Notes: a model not told the origin generated them from the letters alone. A DNA stretch of 64,000 nucleotides from Laceyella sediminis (GCF_003003125.1 NZ_PVTZ01000004.1:186001-250000); one strand, 5' to 3'. Shown: positions 34,740 to 44,751, numbered from the stretch's first letter. Made by a program: numbers and translations.

Positions 34740-35802
34740 GCTTGTCCCCCCCTTTATTCCGGCTGAACTTGCCCAAGAGCCGGCCGGTTACATTGGCAGC
34801 CACAAACAAGATGATTGCGGCAAATACTACCCGAATGACTTCAAACGGCACCCCGGCTTCAAACTGCATGTTTCCGCCGCCATATGTGAGGATACCAAAC
34901 AGCACAGAAGCCAACACGACACCTAGTGGAGTGCTGGCACCTAACAGAGCTACCGCAATGCCATCAAACCCGATACCCGTGAAGGCAGGTTGAATCGCCA
35001 GATAACCGCTTGTACCCAACGCTTCGCCCGCTCCGGCCAAACCGGCGAACGTACCGCTGAACATCATGGACAAAATGATGTTGCGTTTAACGCTCATGCC
35101 CGCGTATTCCGCTGCCAGCGGATTGTGTCCAACCGCGCGCAATTCATATCCCAACCGGGTACGCCATACAAGCACATACATAACGAAAGCGGCCAAGATC
35201 GCAAGGATAAGTCCAAAATGCAAACGGGCGCCTCCGAACATTTGTGAAACAGCATCAATGCGTAGCGAAGCGGAATCCATGATTTTCGGCGTCGAATCGG
35301 CCCCATTGGACATCCAGTGGAAAACCAATGCGTTCGACAGATACAAGGCGATAAAGTTCATCATGATAGAGATGATCACCTCGTGAACCCCGCGCGTCGC
35401 CTTCAACAAGCCCGGTACCAAGCCCCATACAGCTCCGGCCAAGCCACCGGCGATCACAGCCACAACTGCATGCAAAACAGGAGGCAGATTCAATTTGAGC
35501 CCGACGATGATCGCCACCAACTGACCCACGATAAACTGCCCCTCAACGCCGATGTTGAACAAACCCGTCCGAAACGCCAAGGCAACCGCCAAACCAGTCA
35601 GGATCAGAGGCGTGATCGTCCGGAGCGTTTCACCGAGGTCGTATGGCTGCACCAACGCACTGACGAACAACGCGTTGTAAGCCGCAATCGGATCATATCC
35701 GGCCACCACCATCATGATCGCGCCAATCAACATCCCTAGCAAAATGGACAACAGGGAAGTGATAAAAGTAGATTGTGAATTGATGCGAGACAAGACTTTC
35801 AT
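34732..35802 (-). CDS. nupP: nucleoside ABC transporter permease (NupP-like)
   Basis: The product has 356 residues with roughly ten hydrophobic helices and family signatures FRTGLFNIGVEGQFIVGQL and VGHNPLAAEYAGMSVKR (EAA-like loop contacting the ATPase). Its start overlaps the ATPase gene by four bases and its end overlaps the second permease, so all three are co-translated. Confidence 0.9.
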   Translation of the reverse strand: MKVLSRINSQSTFITSLLSILLGMLIGAIMMVVAGYDPIAAYNALFVSALVQPYDLGETLRTITPLILTGLAVALAFRTGLFNIGVEGQFIVGQLVAIIVGLKLNLPPVLHAVVAVIAGGLAGAVWGLVPGLLKATRGVHEVIISIMMNFIALYLSNALVFHWMSNGADSTPKIMDSASLRIDAVSQMFGGARLHFGLILAILAAFVMYVLVWRTRLGYELRAVGHNPLAAEYAGMSVKRNIILSMMFSGTFAGLAGAGEALGTSGYLAIQPAFTGIGFDGIAVALLGASTPLGVVLASVLFGILTYGGGNMQFEAGVPFEVIRVVFAAIILFVAANVTGRLLGKFSRNKGGDKRA

Positions 35803-37325
35803 TCCGCCTTCACCTCCTGTTGTTTGACACTGCCGGCCATCAACAAGCCCAATTCTTCTTCGGAGGTGTTTTTCGGGTCAACCCAGCCGACGATTTTCCC
35901 TTCATAAATCACAGCCACCCGATCACTCAATTTCAGGACTTCATCCAGTTCCAAAGAGACCAACAGCACGGCTTTGCCATTATCCCGTTGTTCGATGATC
36001 CGGCGATGGATGAACTCAATCGCCCCTACGTCCAACCCACGGGTCGGTTGCGCCGCAATCAAAAAGTCAGGATTGCGGTCCACTTCCCGAGCGATGATCG
36101 CTTTTTGCTGGTTACCGCCGGATAAAGCACGAATAGGCACGTGTTTATCAGGCGTGCGCACGTCAAACTCGCTGATCAATCGCTCCGCGTATTTATCCAC
36201 TTCATCTTTTTGTATCAGCCCATTTTTCGAAAACGGCTCTTGGTAATATGTTTGCAAGACCATGTTTTCACTAACCGAAAAGTCAAGGACGAGCCCGCGT
36301 TTGTGACGGTCCTCGGGGATGTGGCCCACGCCCGCTTCGGTCACCTTGCGAGGGCTTGCATTGGTCACATCGTGCCCGCCAAGGCGAATCACCCCGCCTT
36401 TTACCGGACGCAAGCCGGTGATCGCTTCGATCAATTCAGTTTGTCCGTTGCCGTCCACACCAGCCAAGCCGACCACTTCACCAGCTCTCACTTGCATGTT
36501 CAGCCCGCGAACCACTTCTACACCGCGATTGTCTTCAACAACCAGATTGGCAATATCCAACACCGTTTGACTCGGATTGGCTTCTGCTTTTTCGATCTCG
36601 AAAGAGACTTCCCGGCCAACCATCAGCGCGGCTAGTTGATTCTCATCCGTATCTTGCACATCGACCGTCTTGATCACCTTTCCGCGGCGAATCACCGTTA
36701 CCCGGTCGCAAGTGCTCATGATTTCTTTCAGCTTATGTGTGATGAAAATAATTGTTTTCCCTTCTTTTACAAGGTTCCGCATAATTTCCATCAACTCATT
36801 GATCTCTTGCGGAGTCAACACGGCAGTCGGCTCGTCAAAGATCAAAATGTCAGCGCCACGGTACAATGTTTTGAGGATTTCCACCCGTTGCTGCATGCCT
36901 ACGGAAATATCAGATATTTTAGCCGTGGGATCCACCTTGAGATTATAGCGTTCCGACAGGCGCCGGATCTCACTTTCCGCTTTTTTCACATCGATGATGC
37001 CCAACTTGCTCCGTTCGTCACCCAGAATGATGTTTTCGGTGACAGTGAATGGTTGGACTAACATAAAGTGTTGGTGAACCATACCGATTCCAAGCTTATT
37101 GGCCATTGTGGGGCCTGTGATGGTAACCGGTTGTTCCTTGATGCGAATTTCACCCTCATCCGGCTGATACAAGCCAAACAGGATGTTCATCAATGTTGAC
37201 TTTCCAGCTCCATTTTCCCCAAGCAAGGCATGAATCTCACCCTTTTTCACAGTGAGATGAATTTGATCATTGGCAACGATTCCCGGGAACCGTTTGGTGA
37301 TTCCTAGCATCTCAACGACGTTCAC
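35799..37325 (-). CDS. nupO: nucleoside ABC transporter ATPase with two nucleotide-binding domains (NupO-like)
   Basis: The product has 508 residues, a tandem ATPase. Domain 1: Walker A LGENGAGKST, signature DISVGMQQRVEI, Walker B ILIFDEPTAVL. Domain 2: degenerate Walker A VAGVDGNGQTEL, signature ALSGGNQQKAIIAREV, Walker B-like FLIAAQPTRGLD. A tandem ATPase with a weakened second half is typical of sugar/nucleoside (BMP-type) importers. It begins about 310 bases after the lipoprotein gene. Confidence 0.9.
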   Translation of the reverse strand: MNVVEMLGITKRFPGIVANDQIHLTVKKGEIHALLGENGAGKSTLMNILFGLYQPDEGEIRIKEQPVTITGPTMANKLGIGMVHQHFMLVQPFTVTENIILGDERSKLGIIDVKKAESEIRRLSERYNLKVDPTAKISDISVGMQQRVEILKTLYRGADILIFDEPTAVLTPQEINELMEIMRNLVKEGKTIIFITHKLKEIMSTCDRVTVIRRGKVIKTVDVQDTDENQLAALMVGREVSFEIEKAEANPSQTVLDIANLVVEDNRGVEVVRGLNMQVRAGEVVGLAGVDGNGQTELIEAITGLRPVKGGVIRLGGHDVTNASPRKVTEAGVGHIPEDRHKRGLVLDFSVSENMVLQTYYQEPFSKNGLIQKDEVDKYAERLISEFDVRTPDKHVPIRALSGGNQQKAIIAREVDRNPDFLIAAQPTRGLDVGAIEFIHRRIIEQRDNGKAVLLVSLELDEVLKLSDRVAVIYEGKIVGWVDPKNTSEEELGLLMAGSVKQQEVKAE

Positions 37326-37635
37326 AGGCTTCCCCCCTTTATAAATGAAAAGGATCGTGCTTTCTCCCCTTGTTTATATCCCTTGTCTTTCCATTTTAGA
37401 ATGAGACAACGCTTTCAGCAGTATGCATGATGCCAAAATCAAAAAAACGGCGAACCATCTCTCTTCCAAATGAAAGCGGATTAAAACAAGAGGGATTTCT
37501 AGTATACATGAGATAATTAGAATTAGGAAGAGATATTTTTATAAATAGCTACTATAACCACAGAATTTCAATATGTTTTTCTAATTTGGACATAAAAAAG
37601 AGTTGGAGTGTTCCTCCAACTCTTGCTCCGCCTGA
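37326..37635. other. gap between NupN- and NupO-like genes
   Basis: Apart from the terminator at 37597-37624 the stretch is AT-rich and without a gene. A promoter for the ATPase-permease genes or a partial read-through arrangement (more lipoprotein than transporter) would be expected here; no consensus promoter was clear. Confidence 0.4.
37597..37624 (-). terminator. terminator/attenuator after the first BMP lipoprotein gene
   Basis: AAGAGTTGGAG / CTCCAACTCTT with a 5-base loop and a T-run on the minus strand. It probably lets the abundant binding protein be made in excess over the downstream transporter genes. Confidence 0.75.
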
Positions 37636-38664
37636 TTAGTTCGCTTTAAAGTTTTTCGCTTCTTCAGGCGTGGTTGGCACCTTGATTTCGCCTTTGATGA
37701 TTTTTTGTTGGAACTCTTCCACTTTTTTCACTACATCGTCGCTGATGTGCTTGCTTTTTACAAAGCTTACGCCGCCCTCTTTCAAGCCGAACTCTTTTTG
37801 CTCGCCGCCTTTGAGTTTTCCTTCTTTCAATTCTTTAATCACATCAAATACGGCAACATCCACTTTTTTGATCATGGAAGTCAAGGTGTGTTCCGGAGCC
37901 AGTTTGGATTGGTCCATGTCGACACCGATAGCCCAGAATTTGCCTTGTTCACGCACTTTCACTTCATCAAACAGCCCTTTGCCCACACCACCGGAGGCAT
38001 GGTAAATGATGTCAACGCTTCCATTGTACATGGACTGAGCCAAAGAACGACCTTTCGTCGCGTCGGTGAAGCTTTCAGCATAAGCAACCTGTACTTCCGC
38101 GTTAGGATTTACCGCTTTCACCCCTGCGATGAATCCAGCTTCAAACTTCTTGATCAAAGGAGAGGTCATTCCGCCGATAAAGCCAACTTTGTTTGTTTTC
38201 GTCGTCAGACCAGCAATCGCCCCAACAAGGAAGGAACCTTCTTCTTCTTTAAAGGTTACTGCCGTTACGTTCTTCGGAATGTTTCCGCCCAAATTGTCGT
38301 CCACAATGCCAAAGTGCACGTTTTGAAATTGGTTAGCCACTTCTGGGATCGCTTTGTTGAACTTAAAACCAATGCCCCAAGTGATATTGCGACCTTCACG
38401 GGCAAATTTGGTCAAGTTAGGAACATAGTCTTCGTCACGTTTGGATTCTAGAGCCTTGATATCCGTGCTCAATTCTTTTTTGGAGCGTTCAATGCCGGAC
38501 CAAGCGCTTTGGTTGAATGATTCGTCATTCAAACCTCCCGTATCCGTTACCATGCCTACAGAAAATCCTTTGCCACCAGCTTGTCCTGCATTTTGCCCGG
38601 AACAACCGACCACAGAGACAGCTAGGACACCCGCCAACACGGCAGCCCAAGCTTTTCTTACCAT
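37636..38664 (-). CDS. nupN: BMP-family nucleoside-binding lipoprotein (NupN-like)
   Basis: The product has 342 residues; the start MVRKAWAAVLAGVLAVSVVGC is preferred because AAGGGGG lies nine bases before it, rather than two codons earlier. The signal peptide ends in the lipobox VVGC. The mature protein shows GMVTDTGGLNDESFNQSAW, SKRDEDYVPNLTKFAREGRN and WAIGVDMDQSKLAP, all shared with the second copy at 32667. It is the first gene of the transporter cluster. Confidence 0.9.
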   Translation of the reverse strand: MVRKAWAAVLAGVLAVSVVGCSGQNAGQAGGKGFSVGMVTDTGGLNDESFNQSAWSGIERSKKELSTDIKALESKRDEDYVPNLTKFAREGRNITWGIGFKFNKAIPEVANQFQNVHFGIVDDNLGGNIPKNVTAVTFKEEEGSFLVGAIAGLTTKTNKVGFIGGMTSPLIKKFEAGFIAGVKAVNPNAEVQVAYAESFTDATKGRSLAQSMYNGSVDIIYHASGGVGKGLFDEVKVREQGKFWAIGVDMDQSKLAPEHTLTSMIKKVDVAVFDVIKELKEGKLKGGEQKEFGLKEGGVSFVKSKHISDDVVKKVEEFQQKIIKGEIKVPTTPEEAKNFKAN

Positions 38665-38829
38665 TTCCATTTTCCCCCTTGCAGCAACAAATCGCTTGTA
38701 GTGCTAAGCTTCATCTGACGCAAAAAACCCCCCTCTAACCAATACAGAAAAAATACGTATCAATCCAGAGGATTCTATATTTTGATAAAAACATTATTTG
38801 GATGTCAAATAAAGCTTCGCCCATAAATG

Positions 38830-41187
38830 TTATACCATGGGTTTACTTATTTGGCTACTGTTTTGTTTCTGTTCATATTGTTCTTTCGTCATCAACACTT
38901 CGCGCGGTTTGCTGCCTTCATAGGGACCGATCAGACCGTCTCCTTCCATCATATCGATAAGGCGCGCAGCCCGGGTGTAACCCACCCGCAAGCGGCGTTG
39001 CAGAAGCGAAGCTGAAGCCGCCTGTGATTCCAACACGATCTGAACCGCTTGCGGATATAGCTCGTCAGTCATGTCCTGCGCCTGATTCTCACCCCCCTGC
39101 GGAATCATCTCTTCTTGGTAATGGGGTTCCTGCTGGCCTTTTACAAACTTCACCACCGCCTCCACCTCTTCATCTGTGACAAAAGCCCCTTGAATCCGAA
39201 TCGGTTTGGAGGCACCGGTTGGCAAATACAACATATCCCCTCGACCCAACAACTTTTCGGCGCCACCCATGTCGAGAATGGTTCGCGAGTCGGCTTGTGA
39301 GGAAACGGCAAAGGCGATCCGAGAAGGGATATTCGCTTTGATCACGCCCGTGATGACATCGACGGACGGACGTTGCGTGGCAATGATCAAATGAATCCCC
39401 GCGGCACGGGCCATTTGTGCCAGGCGGCAAATCGCGTCTTCCACATCGGATGGCGCCACCATCATCAAATCCGCCAACTCATCGACAATTACCACAATAT
39501 AGGGCAACGGCTCTTTTCCATCCTCTTTCCGTTCGGTGACCATCTGGTTATACCGTTCAATATCGCGCGCTCCCATCTTGGCGAACAGCTCATATCGCTT
39601 CTCCATCTCGGCCACCACTTTCTTGAGAGCGACAGCTGCTTTGCGCGGCTCCGTCACCACTGGCACCAGCAGATGAGGAATGCCGTTGTACACGTTTAAT
39701 TCAACCATTTTGGGGTCAATCATCAGCAGCTTCACTTCGTCGGGACGCGCCTTGTAGAGCAAGCTGACAACGATGCCGTTAATGCAGACACTTTTACCCG
39801 AACCGGTCGCCCCCGCGATCAGCAAATGGGGCATTTTCGCCAAGCTGTCCACTTTGGGCTCACCATAAATATCTCGTCCTAAAGCGATGCTCAGTTTGGA
39901 TTGGTTGTCTTGGTAAGGCGAACTTTCTATCACATCACGCAACCCGACTTTGGCGACTTCGGAATTGGGGACTTCAATCCCCACCGCGGACTTACCGGGA
40001 ATAGGTGCTTCAATGCGAATATCTTGCGCTGCCAACGCCAATGCGATGTCATCTGCCAGATTGACGATCCGGCTCACTTTCACTCCTGTCTCTGGCTGAA
40101 TCTCATACCGCGTCACAGCCGGCCCCCGATGGATTCCGGTCACATTGGCCTTCACGCCAAAACTCTTCAACTTTTCGACCAGGATTTTGGCGTTTTCTTG
40201 ATAATCGCCTTGATTCAGCTGATGTTTCCGTTTGAATTTGGTGAGCAATGAAAGCGAAGGCAACCGGTATTCCGCCGGCGTGTGCGTCTGGAACCGGACC
40301 ACCAACTCTTCCTCTTTGGCCGGTTCAGCTGAACCAGCCGCCTGGGCAGGGACGTCTTGGCGAGGAGTCGATCCCTCTTCTGTTTTGAGCTGAAGCTGCA
40401 ACTGCTTCGGCTTCATGTCATCTCCCGCTTCTTTCTGGTATGCATGATCGGCGAAATCATAAATGATCGGTTCGACGATCGGCTCATTGCTAACACCTTG
40501 CTCGGCATCCTCCCGCCGTCGCGACGAGGCAGTCGCTTTGTGCCGCTTTTTCTGGCGGCGAGCTTGTTTAGCTACATATCCACGCAGCCATTCAATCAGG
40601 CTCCGTTTCGCTTTTTTCTTCATCTTCTTGATCCAGCCTTTGGTCTTCTTAAACGCCTTTACATACGAGAAATCAGCGACCAAGAGAATCCCACTCAGCA
40701 CCAACGCCCCCAGCACAATCAACGTGCCTGTGTCAGCAAACAAAAACCGCAACAGAGCGTAGAGAACAGCCCCCACCATGCCACTGCCAATGTCCTGGGG
40801 AACAGCGGAAGTCCGCTCATCCAACAAAAGGTACCACGTGGCGTCGACAATGCCTTGTTTGGTCTGCAATGTATGGAAAGTGAGATAATGGTTATAAGCC
40901 AGCAGCGACAAAAACACCAACAACACGCCCGTCATCCGCGGCGACCAGCGTTGCGGCCATTTCCGATTGACCATAACGTACACTGCCAGCCAGATGCCGA
41001 TGATAGGCACAGCAAAATCCCATGTTCCCACGATAAACCGAGCCAAATACGTCAAGTTTCGCCCGATGGCGCCATAACTTGCCATAGTGATAAAAGATAA
41101 GGCCAAAAGGGTGATGCCATAAATTTCGAATAATATTTCACGCTTTAGTTGTTCAGGTTGCTTATTTTTTTTCTTTCTCCTTGCCAT
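38830..41187 (-). CDS. spoIIIE: DNA translocase SpoIIIE/FtsK
   Basis: The product has 785 residues; [17 protein letters not shown] begins at 41187 after AAAGGTGAT. Four to five membrane helices lie in the first ~180 residues, then a basic linker, then the motor (Walker [16 protein letters not shown], Walker [13 protein letters not shown]). The last ~65 residues form the gamma winged-helix domain ([21 protein letters not shown]) that reads KOPS/SRS sequences. It pumps DNA through the division or sporulation septum. Synteny with ymfF to recA identifies it as the SpoIIIE-position gene. Confidence 0.95.
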   Translation of the reverse strand: MARRKKKNKQPEQLKREILFEIYGITLLALSFITMASYGAIGRNLTYLARFIVGTWDFAVPIIGIWLAVYVMVNRKWPQRWSPRMTGVLLVFLSLLAYNHYLTFHTLQTKQGIVDATWYLLLDERTSAVPQDIGSGMVGAVLYALLRFLFADTGTLIVLGALVLSGILLVADFSYVKAFKKTKGWIKKMKKKAKRSLIEWLRGYVAKQARRQKKRHKATASSRRREDAEQGVSNEPIVEPIIYDFADHAYQKEAGDDMKPKQLQLQLKTEEGSTPRQDVPAQAAGSAEPAKEEELVVRFQTHTPAEYRLPSLSLLTKFKRKHQLNQGDYQENAKILVEKLKSFGVKANVTGIHRGPAVTRYEIQPETGVKVSRIVNLADDIALALAAQDIRIEAPIPGKSAVGIEVPNSEVAKVGLRDVIESSPYQDNQSKLSIALGRDIYGEPKVDSLAKMPHLLIAGATGSGKSVCINGIVVSLLYKARPDEVKLLMIDPKMVELNVYNGIPHLLVPVVTEPRKAAVALKKVVAEMEKRYELFAKMGARDIERYNQMVTERKEDGKEPLPYIVVIVDELADLMMVAPSDVEDAICRLAQMARAAGIHLIIATQRPSVDVITGVIKANIPSRIAFAVSSQADSRTILDMGGAEKLLGRGDMLYLPTGASKPIRIQGAFVTDEEVEAVVKFVKGQQEPHYQEEMIPQGGENQAQDMTDELYPQAVQIVLESQAASASLLQRRLRVGYTRAARLIDMMEGDGLIGPYEGSKPREVLMTKEQYEQKQNSSQISKPMV

Positions 41188-41411
41188 TTCGATCACCTTT
41201 CACTTAGCCATCGCTTTCCATTATAACATGGAAAAGCTCACCAGCAGGATTTCTTCCCTTGACATTTCTGATTAATCTGTGCTTTTTGCCCCGGCTGGTC
41301 GGCGAATGATCCCATCTTACGAAATTTCCCATCGATGTGCCCATTCCCTGCCCACTGATCAAGCGAAAATTAAAAAAACCCTGGTTCGGGCGTTCGCATA
41401 GGACATTATTA
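41188..41411. other. gap upstream of spoIIIE
   Basis: No gene supported. An 87-codon minus-strand frame here has no ribosome site and a composition unlike proteins. Confidence 0.35.
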
Positions 41412-41543
41412 GGGTGTATCTGATGAATAGGACAGCGGCTCCAAAACCATTTTCTCATTCGCTTCACGCATGGCGAGGCGCTCCTCGAGAAAAGGTTTTT
41501 TCCGCCGCTTCTTCTCCACTAACTTGATTTGCCAGACACACCC
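41412..41543. mobile_element. MITE-like element with terminal inverted repeats and TA flanks
   Basis: GGGTGTATCTG at the left end and CAGACACACCC at the right end are inverted repeats (10 of 11 match) enclosing 132 bases without a gene. The flanking bases are TA on both sides (41410-41411 and 41544-41545), the target duplication of IS630/Tc1-type transposases. Too short to code for a transposase, it would be a non-autonomous element moved in trans. Confidence 0.55.
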
Positions 41544-41624
41544 TAGTAAAGGTTCTATCTTGCAAAACCACAGCATACGCCAACATGACGTAAAAAAAAC
41601 TCATTTTCAATAGAGTTTTATTTG

Positions 41625-41656
41625 TTGATTAACGAAATCAGCATTTCGTTAATCAA
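41625..41656. repeat. perfect 14-bp palindrome with 4-base centre
   Basis: TTGATTAACGAAAT-cagc-ATTTCGTTAATCAA, about 220 bases upstream of the oxidoreductase gene at 41874. No T-run follows, so a protein-binding site (operator of a dimeric repressor) is more likely than a terminator. Confidence 0.55.
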
Positions 41657-41873
41657 TTTAGGCGGCAAATGCTGTTTTTCATCTGAGTATTTCAATTCGG
41701 TTCATCTCTCATCATGTACAAGCCTTCAACACGCGCGCGTCAAAGAGGATCGGGTCAACCGCACTCACACAAAATTTAACCAATTGTCATTAACTTATCT
41801 ATTTTTATGCCCCTTTATATATTTATTAATCATAAAATAATTAAATAAATATTATATTTGTGGAGGAACGAAA

Positions 41874-43343
41874 GTGAAACAAGTGCACACAGACCTTGAT
41901 GTCATCATTATCGGTTCTGGATTGGGCGGTCTCACCGCTGGAGCGTTATTGTCCAAAGCAGGGATGAAAGTGTCCGTTTTAGAACAGCATTATGTGGTTG
42001 GGGGGTGCGCCCAGTCTTTTCGGAGGGGCACCTTTCTTTTTGACGCGGGAATTCATTTGATCGGCGGATGCGAACCTGGAGGGATCATTCATTCATTGTA
42101 CGAGGAGTTGGGCCTATCTGGTGACATTGAATTTTTGGAAGTAAACCCCATGTTCCACCTCAATCTGGGCACCCGTCATTATGAGATTCCTGCCAACCTC
42201 GACCAGCTGTCTGCGTTGATGGGGAAATGGTTTCCCGCAGATAAAAAAGTAATTGAGGAAACCATCGCAGAGATTAAGCAATTGGGAACCATCATCTTGC
42301 ACGATCAGTTTCAACAGGAACCCCATGTTCTCCAGCGACTGATGGAAGTAACCCAACTGTCTTTCGCCCAGTACTTGCATGGGCGTTTCTCTCATCCCCA
42401 TGCTGCATTGGTACTGGGAGCATTGCACCCCTATGGCGGTGTACCGACCAACCAATTGGGCACCCCGTTTATGATGGCAATGATGGCTTCTTATCATCAT
42501 GGCGCATATTATCCGCGAGGCGGCTCACAAACGATGGCCAATCTTTTGCGAGACTATATCGAATCAAAAGGTGGGATCGTCCAACTCAATAAAAAAGTGG
42601 CAAAAATTCTGTTCGACGGCAAGCGCGTCACGGGTGTGCTAGACCATAAAGGTAACTCTTACCAGGCAGATACCGTGATTTCCAATGCCGACATCCGAAC
42701 AACGCTGATAGATCTTTTAGGCGCGGAACATTTGCCTTCCACTTACCTACATAGCATGAAACAAATGATTCCTTCCCACTCGGCAGTGATACTATACGGA
42801 GCGGTGTCCAACCATGATACCCAATCTCTTCCACACGAACTGTTCCTCTTTCCCGATCGGGAACTGGAGACAGAAGCACAATACTTGTATGATCCACTAA
42901 ATCCGGAAACAGACCCCTGCATTCTTGTTTGTTGCCCTTCTTCCGTTGATCCCGGGTTGGCTCCCGACGGGTATGCCATTGTGACATTCATGTCCTTGTG
43001 CTCAGCCTCCCATTTGGAACACGCTCGTACCCAACTTGGAAAAGAAGCAATTCAACGCCATTATGTGGCATTAGTAGAGAAGAACCTTCCCGGTATTCAA
43101 GAAAAATTGGTTTTTCAAGAGTTCGCCACCCCGAAAACGGTTGAGCGGTACACATCCAACCACAACGGAGCGATTTATGGTTGGATGAAATCTGCCACCC
43201 AACCTTGGACAGACAACATGGGGCCTGCCACACCGATCGAGGGGTTGTATTTGGCCGGTCATTGGACACCCAACACACATGGAGTCATCGGAGCCGTCAA
43301 GTCAGGAAAAATCACGGCCAACCACATTCTTCAGTCGAGATGA
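41874..43343 (+). CDS. CrtI/CrtISO-like FAD-dependent oxidoreductase
   Basis: The product has 489 residues with a GTG start and GGAGG seven bases upstream. The N-terminal FAD motif is DVIIIGSGLGGLTAGALLSKAG, followed by VLEQHYVVGGCAQSFRRG. The C-terminal GLYLAGHWTPNTHGVIGAVKSGKITANHIL is typical of the phytoene desaturase/carotenoid isomerase/retinol saturase family. Members desaturate, saturate or isomerise polyenes; the exact reaction cannot be told. No phytoene synthase or other carotenoid gene is nearby. It lies in the island between spoIIIE and ylzJ and is oriented against the flanking core genes. Confidence 0.82.
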   Translation: MKQVHTDLDVIIIGSGLGGLTAGALLSKAGMKVSVLEQHYVVGGCAQSFRRGTFLFDAGIHLIGGCEPGGIIHSLYEELGLSGDIEFLEVNPMFHLNLGTRHYEIPANLDQLSALMGKWFPADKKVIEETIAEIKQLGTIILHDQFQQEPHVLQRLMEVTQLSFAQYLHGRFSHPHAALVLGALHPYGGVPTNQLGTPFMMAMMASYHHGAYYPRGGSQTMANLLRDYIESKGGIVQLNKKVAKILFDGKRVTGVLDHKGNSYQADTVISNADIRTTLIDLLGAEHLPSTYLHSMKQMIPSHSAVILYGAVSNHDTQSLPHELFLFPDRELETEAQYLYDPLNPETDPCILVCCPSSVDPGLAPDGYAIVTFMSLCSASHLEHARTQLGKEAIQRHYVALVEKNLPGIQEKLVFQEFATPKTVERYTSNHNGAIYGWMKSATQPWTDNMGPATPIEGLYLAGHWTPNTHGVIGAVKSGKITANHILQSR

Positions 43344-43402
43344 AACCCTCGATAAATGAGAAAATCGATATAACTACCTTAGATGCTCAAAATAATTGAA
43401 AT

Positions 43403-43436
43403 GAAAAAGCCACATAGACAATGGTATGTGGCTTTT
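43403..43436 (+). terminator. terminator of the CrtI-like gene
   Basis: A 13-bp perfect stem (AAAAAGCCACATA / TATGTGGCTTTTT) with an 8-base loop, 60 bases after the stop codon; it can also act on the minus strand. Confidence 0.8.
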
Positions 43437-43684
43437 TCGAGTCTTTCCAATTGTCTAAATTCTAATTTAGCAACTGCCCTTTCAAAGCAGAATCATATTA
43501 GTAAAACATGGTGACATATTTATTTGCGAAAAAAAGAATCAGGAAAGGATCTCAATGCAAGGTCAGAAAATTGATAGAGAAACAACAATATAACGGACAG
43601 AAAAGCATTATATGGTTCGAACAAAAAAATAAGTAATTGCAAGATGAGCTGACTTATAGTAACTTTACGAAAGGGCTGGAGAGC
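43437..43684. other. gap before the next membrane-protein gene
   Basis: AT-rich, without a recognised gene or hairpin. It should hold the promoter of the gene at 43685, which could not be placed with confidence. Confidence 0.35.
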
Positions 43685-44290
43685 ATGGACAAGAAAGTGA
43701 AAATAGTTTTCTATATTCTCGGAATCACTTTTTTAGTAGTCTGTATTTTCGCGATAATCTTCGGAATGTTTATTGTGTATCGAAATCTACAAGTGGACAC
43801 TGTTGGATTAGAACTAAATCAGGCTAAAGCAGATGAGAAAGAAGCAATACTTCGTTATCTAGAGGAAAGTGACAAGGTGTTGAGTACAAACACAGCATCA
43901 CCAGATGAAACGGAAGATGAGTTAGTTGCTGACTTGGAAACACTTAAGTCACTAGAAGTCCCTAAACCAGCTAAGGAATATCACACTTTTTTACTTGATA
44001 ACCTTTCCTTTCAAATTTCTGTAGTAAAAACTTTGAAAGATGATGAAGCGAGGAATCAATATAATGAAGAGTATAAACAGAAACAAATACAGGAAATTGA
44101 AGATGAGTACGAAAATTCTAGCAAGAGTAAAGTTTCTAAGATTATAAGAGATAAACAAATTGAGTTTGTAAATGAAGATAATCCCTCACAAATAAGAGAC
44201 CTTGCTCTATTTAGAGAAATGCACGAAAGAAATAAAATGCTATTGGAATTGAAAGAAAAATTGAGGAAAATCGCCTATTCTCTACAATAA
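43685..44290 (+). CDS. unidentified membrane-anchored coiled-coil protein
   Basis: The product has 201 residues; the ATG at 43685 has GGAG three bases and AAAGGG ten bases upstream, while an earlier TTG at 43637 has none. One N-terminal membrane helix (VFYILGITFLVVCIFAIIFGMFIVY) is followed by about 165 hydrophilic residues rich in Glu/Lys, probably helical and outside the membrane. No family is recognised. It belongs to the AT-rich island. Confidence 0.6.
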   Translation: MDKKVKIVFYILGITFLVVCIFAIIFGMFIVYRNLQVDTVGLELNQAKADEKEAILRYLEESDKVLSTNTASPDETEDELVADLETLKSLEVPKPAKEYHTFLLDNLSFQISVVKTLKDDEARNQYNEEYKQKQIQEIEDEYENSSKSKVSKIIRDKQIEFVNEDNPSQIRDLALFREMHERNKMLLELKEKLRKIAYSLQ

Positions 44291-44345
44291 CGTCTTGTAG
44301 CTACTTAAGTTAAATGCAAACAATCCTCTTACTCTTCTCTAAAGC

Positions 44346-44386
44346 AAAAAGAACCCGTCCTGTTTGTATTCAGGCGGGGACTTTTA
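44346..44386. terminator. probable bidirectional terminator
   Basis: AAAAGAACCCGTCCTG / CAGGCGGGGACTTTT forms an imperfect hairpin flanked by A residues and T residues, 56 bases after the preceding stop codon. Confidence 0.5.
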
Positions 44387-44556
44387 GGAGTAGAAGGAGC
44401 ACCCGTTAAAAATTTGGTGACATTCATCCATCAAGTGGATACTCCTTCTACCCCTATACTTTGGTTAATCGATGGCTGAAAAAGGGGTTCACGAAGAAAA
44501 TCAGCTCTACTGGAGCAGACTCCTCAAAGATGATCACCTAAACTCAGCCATATCGT
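44387..44556. other. gap containing a 10-bp inverted repeat
   Basis: GTAGAAGGAG (44390-44399) and CTCCTTCTAC (44442-44451) enclose 42 bases. The segment also reads as about 30 protein-like codons in one frame and may be a remnant of a lost gene. No start or ribosome site. Confidence 0.3.
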
Positions 44557-44751
44557 TCATTTCCACTTTATATCGATTGTTCCATTAAAGATCAAAATGA
44601 CAAAAACAACGATCAAGATAACATCCAAAACAATAAACAACATATAGGTCGTTTTTTGTTTCCATTCCCGCTTCTGACTCAAAATGTTTATTCCAAAGAA
44701 GAGAATCGATGTCAGTACCGCATATATCAAAGCCACATATTGTATCGCCAT
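44557..44751 (-). CDS. small two-helix membrane protein
   Basis: The product has 64 residues with GGAGGG eight bases before the ATG. Two hydrophobic helices (YVALIYAVLTSILFFGINIL and YMLFIVLDVILIVVFVILIF) are joined by a basic loop (SQKREWKQKT). It stands alone between two plus-strand genes. No family is recognised. Confidence 0.6.
   Translation of the reverse strand: MAIQYVALIYAVLTSILFFGINILSQKREWKQKTTYMLFIVLDVILIVVFVILIFNGTIDIKWK

Noticed and set aside
38671-38829. Purine-type riboswitch upstream of the nupN-like gene
   Set aside because: The conserved core sequences of purine riboswitches are not present; only an unconvincing TTGACA without a well-spaced -10 is seen.
41204-41467. 87-codon minus-strand frame upstream of spoIIIE
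   Set aside because: Runs through the left inverted repeat of the MITE-like element and lacks a ribosome site.
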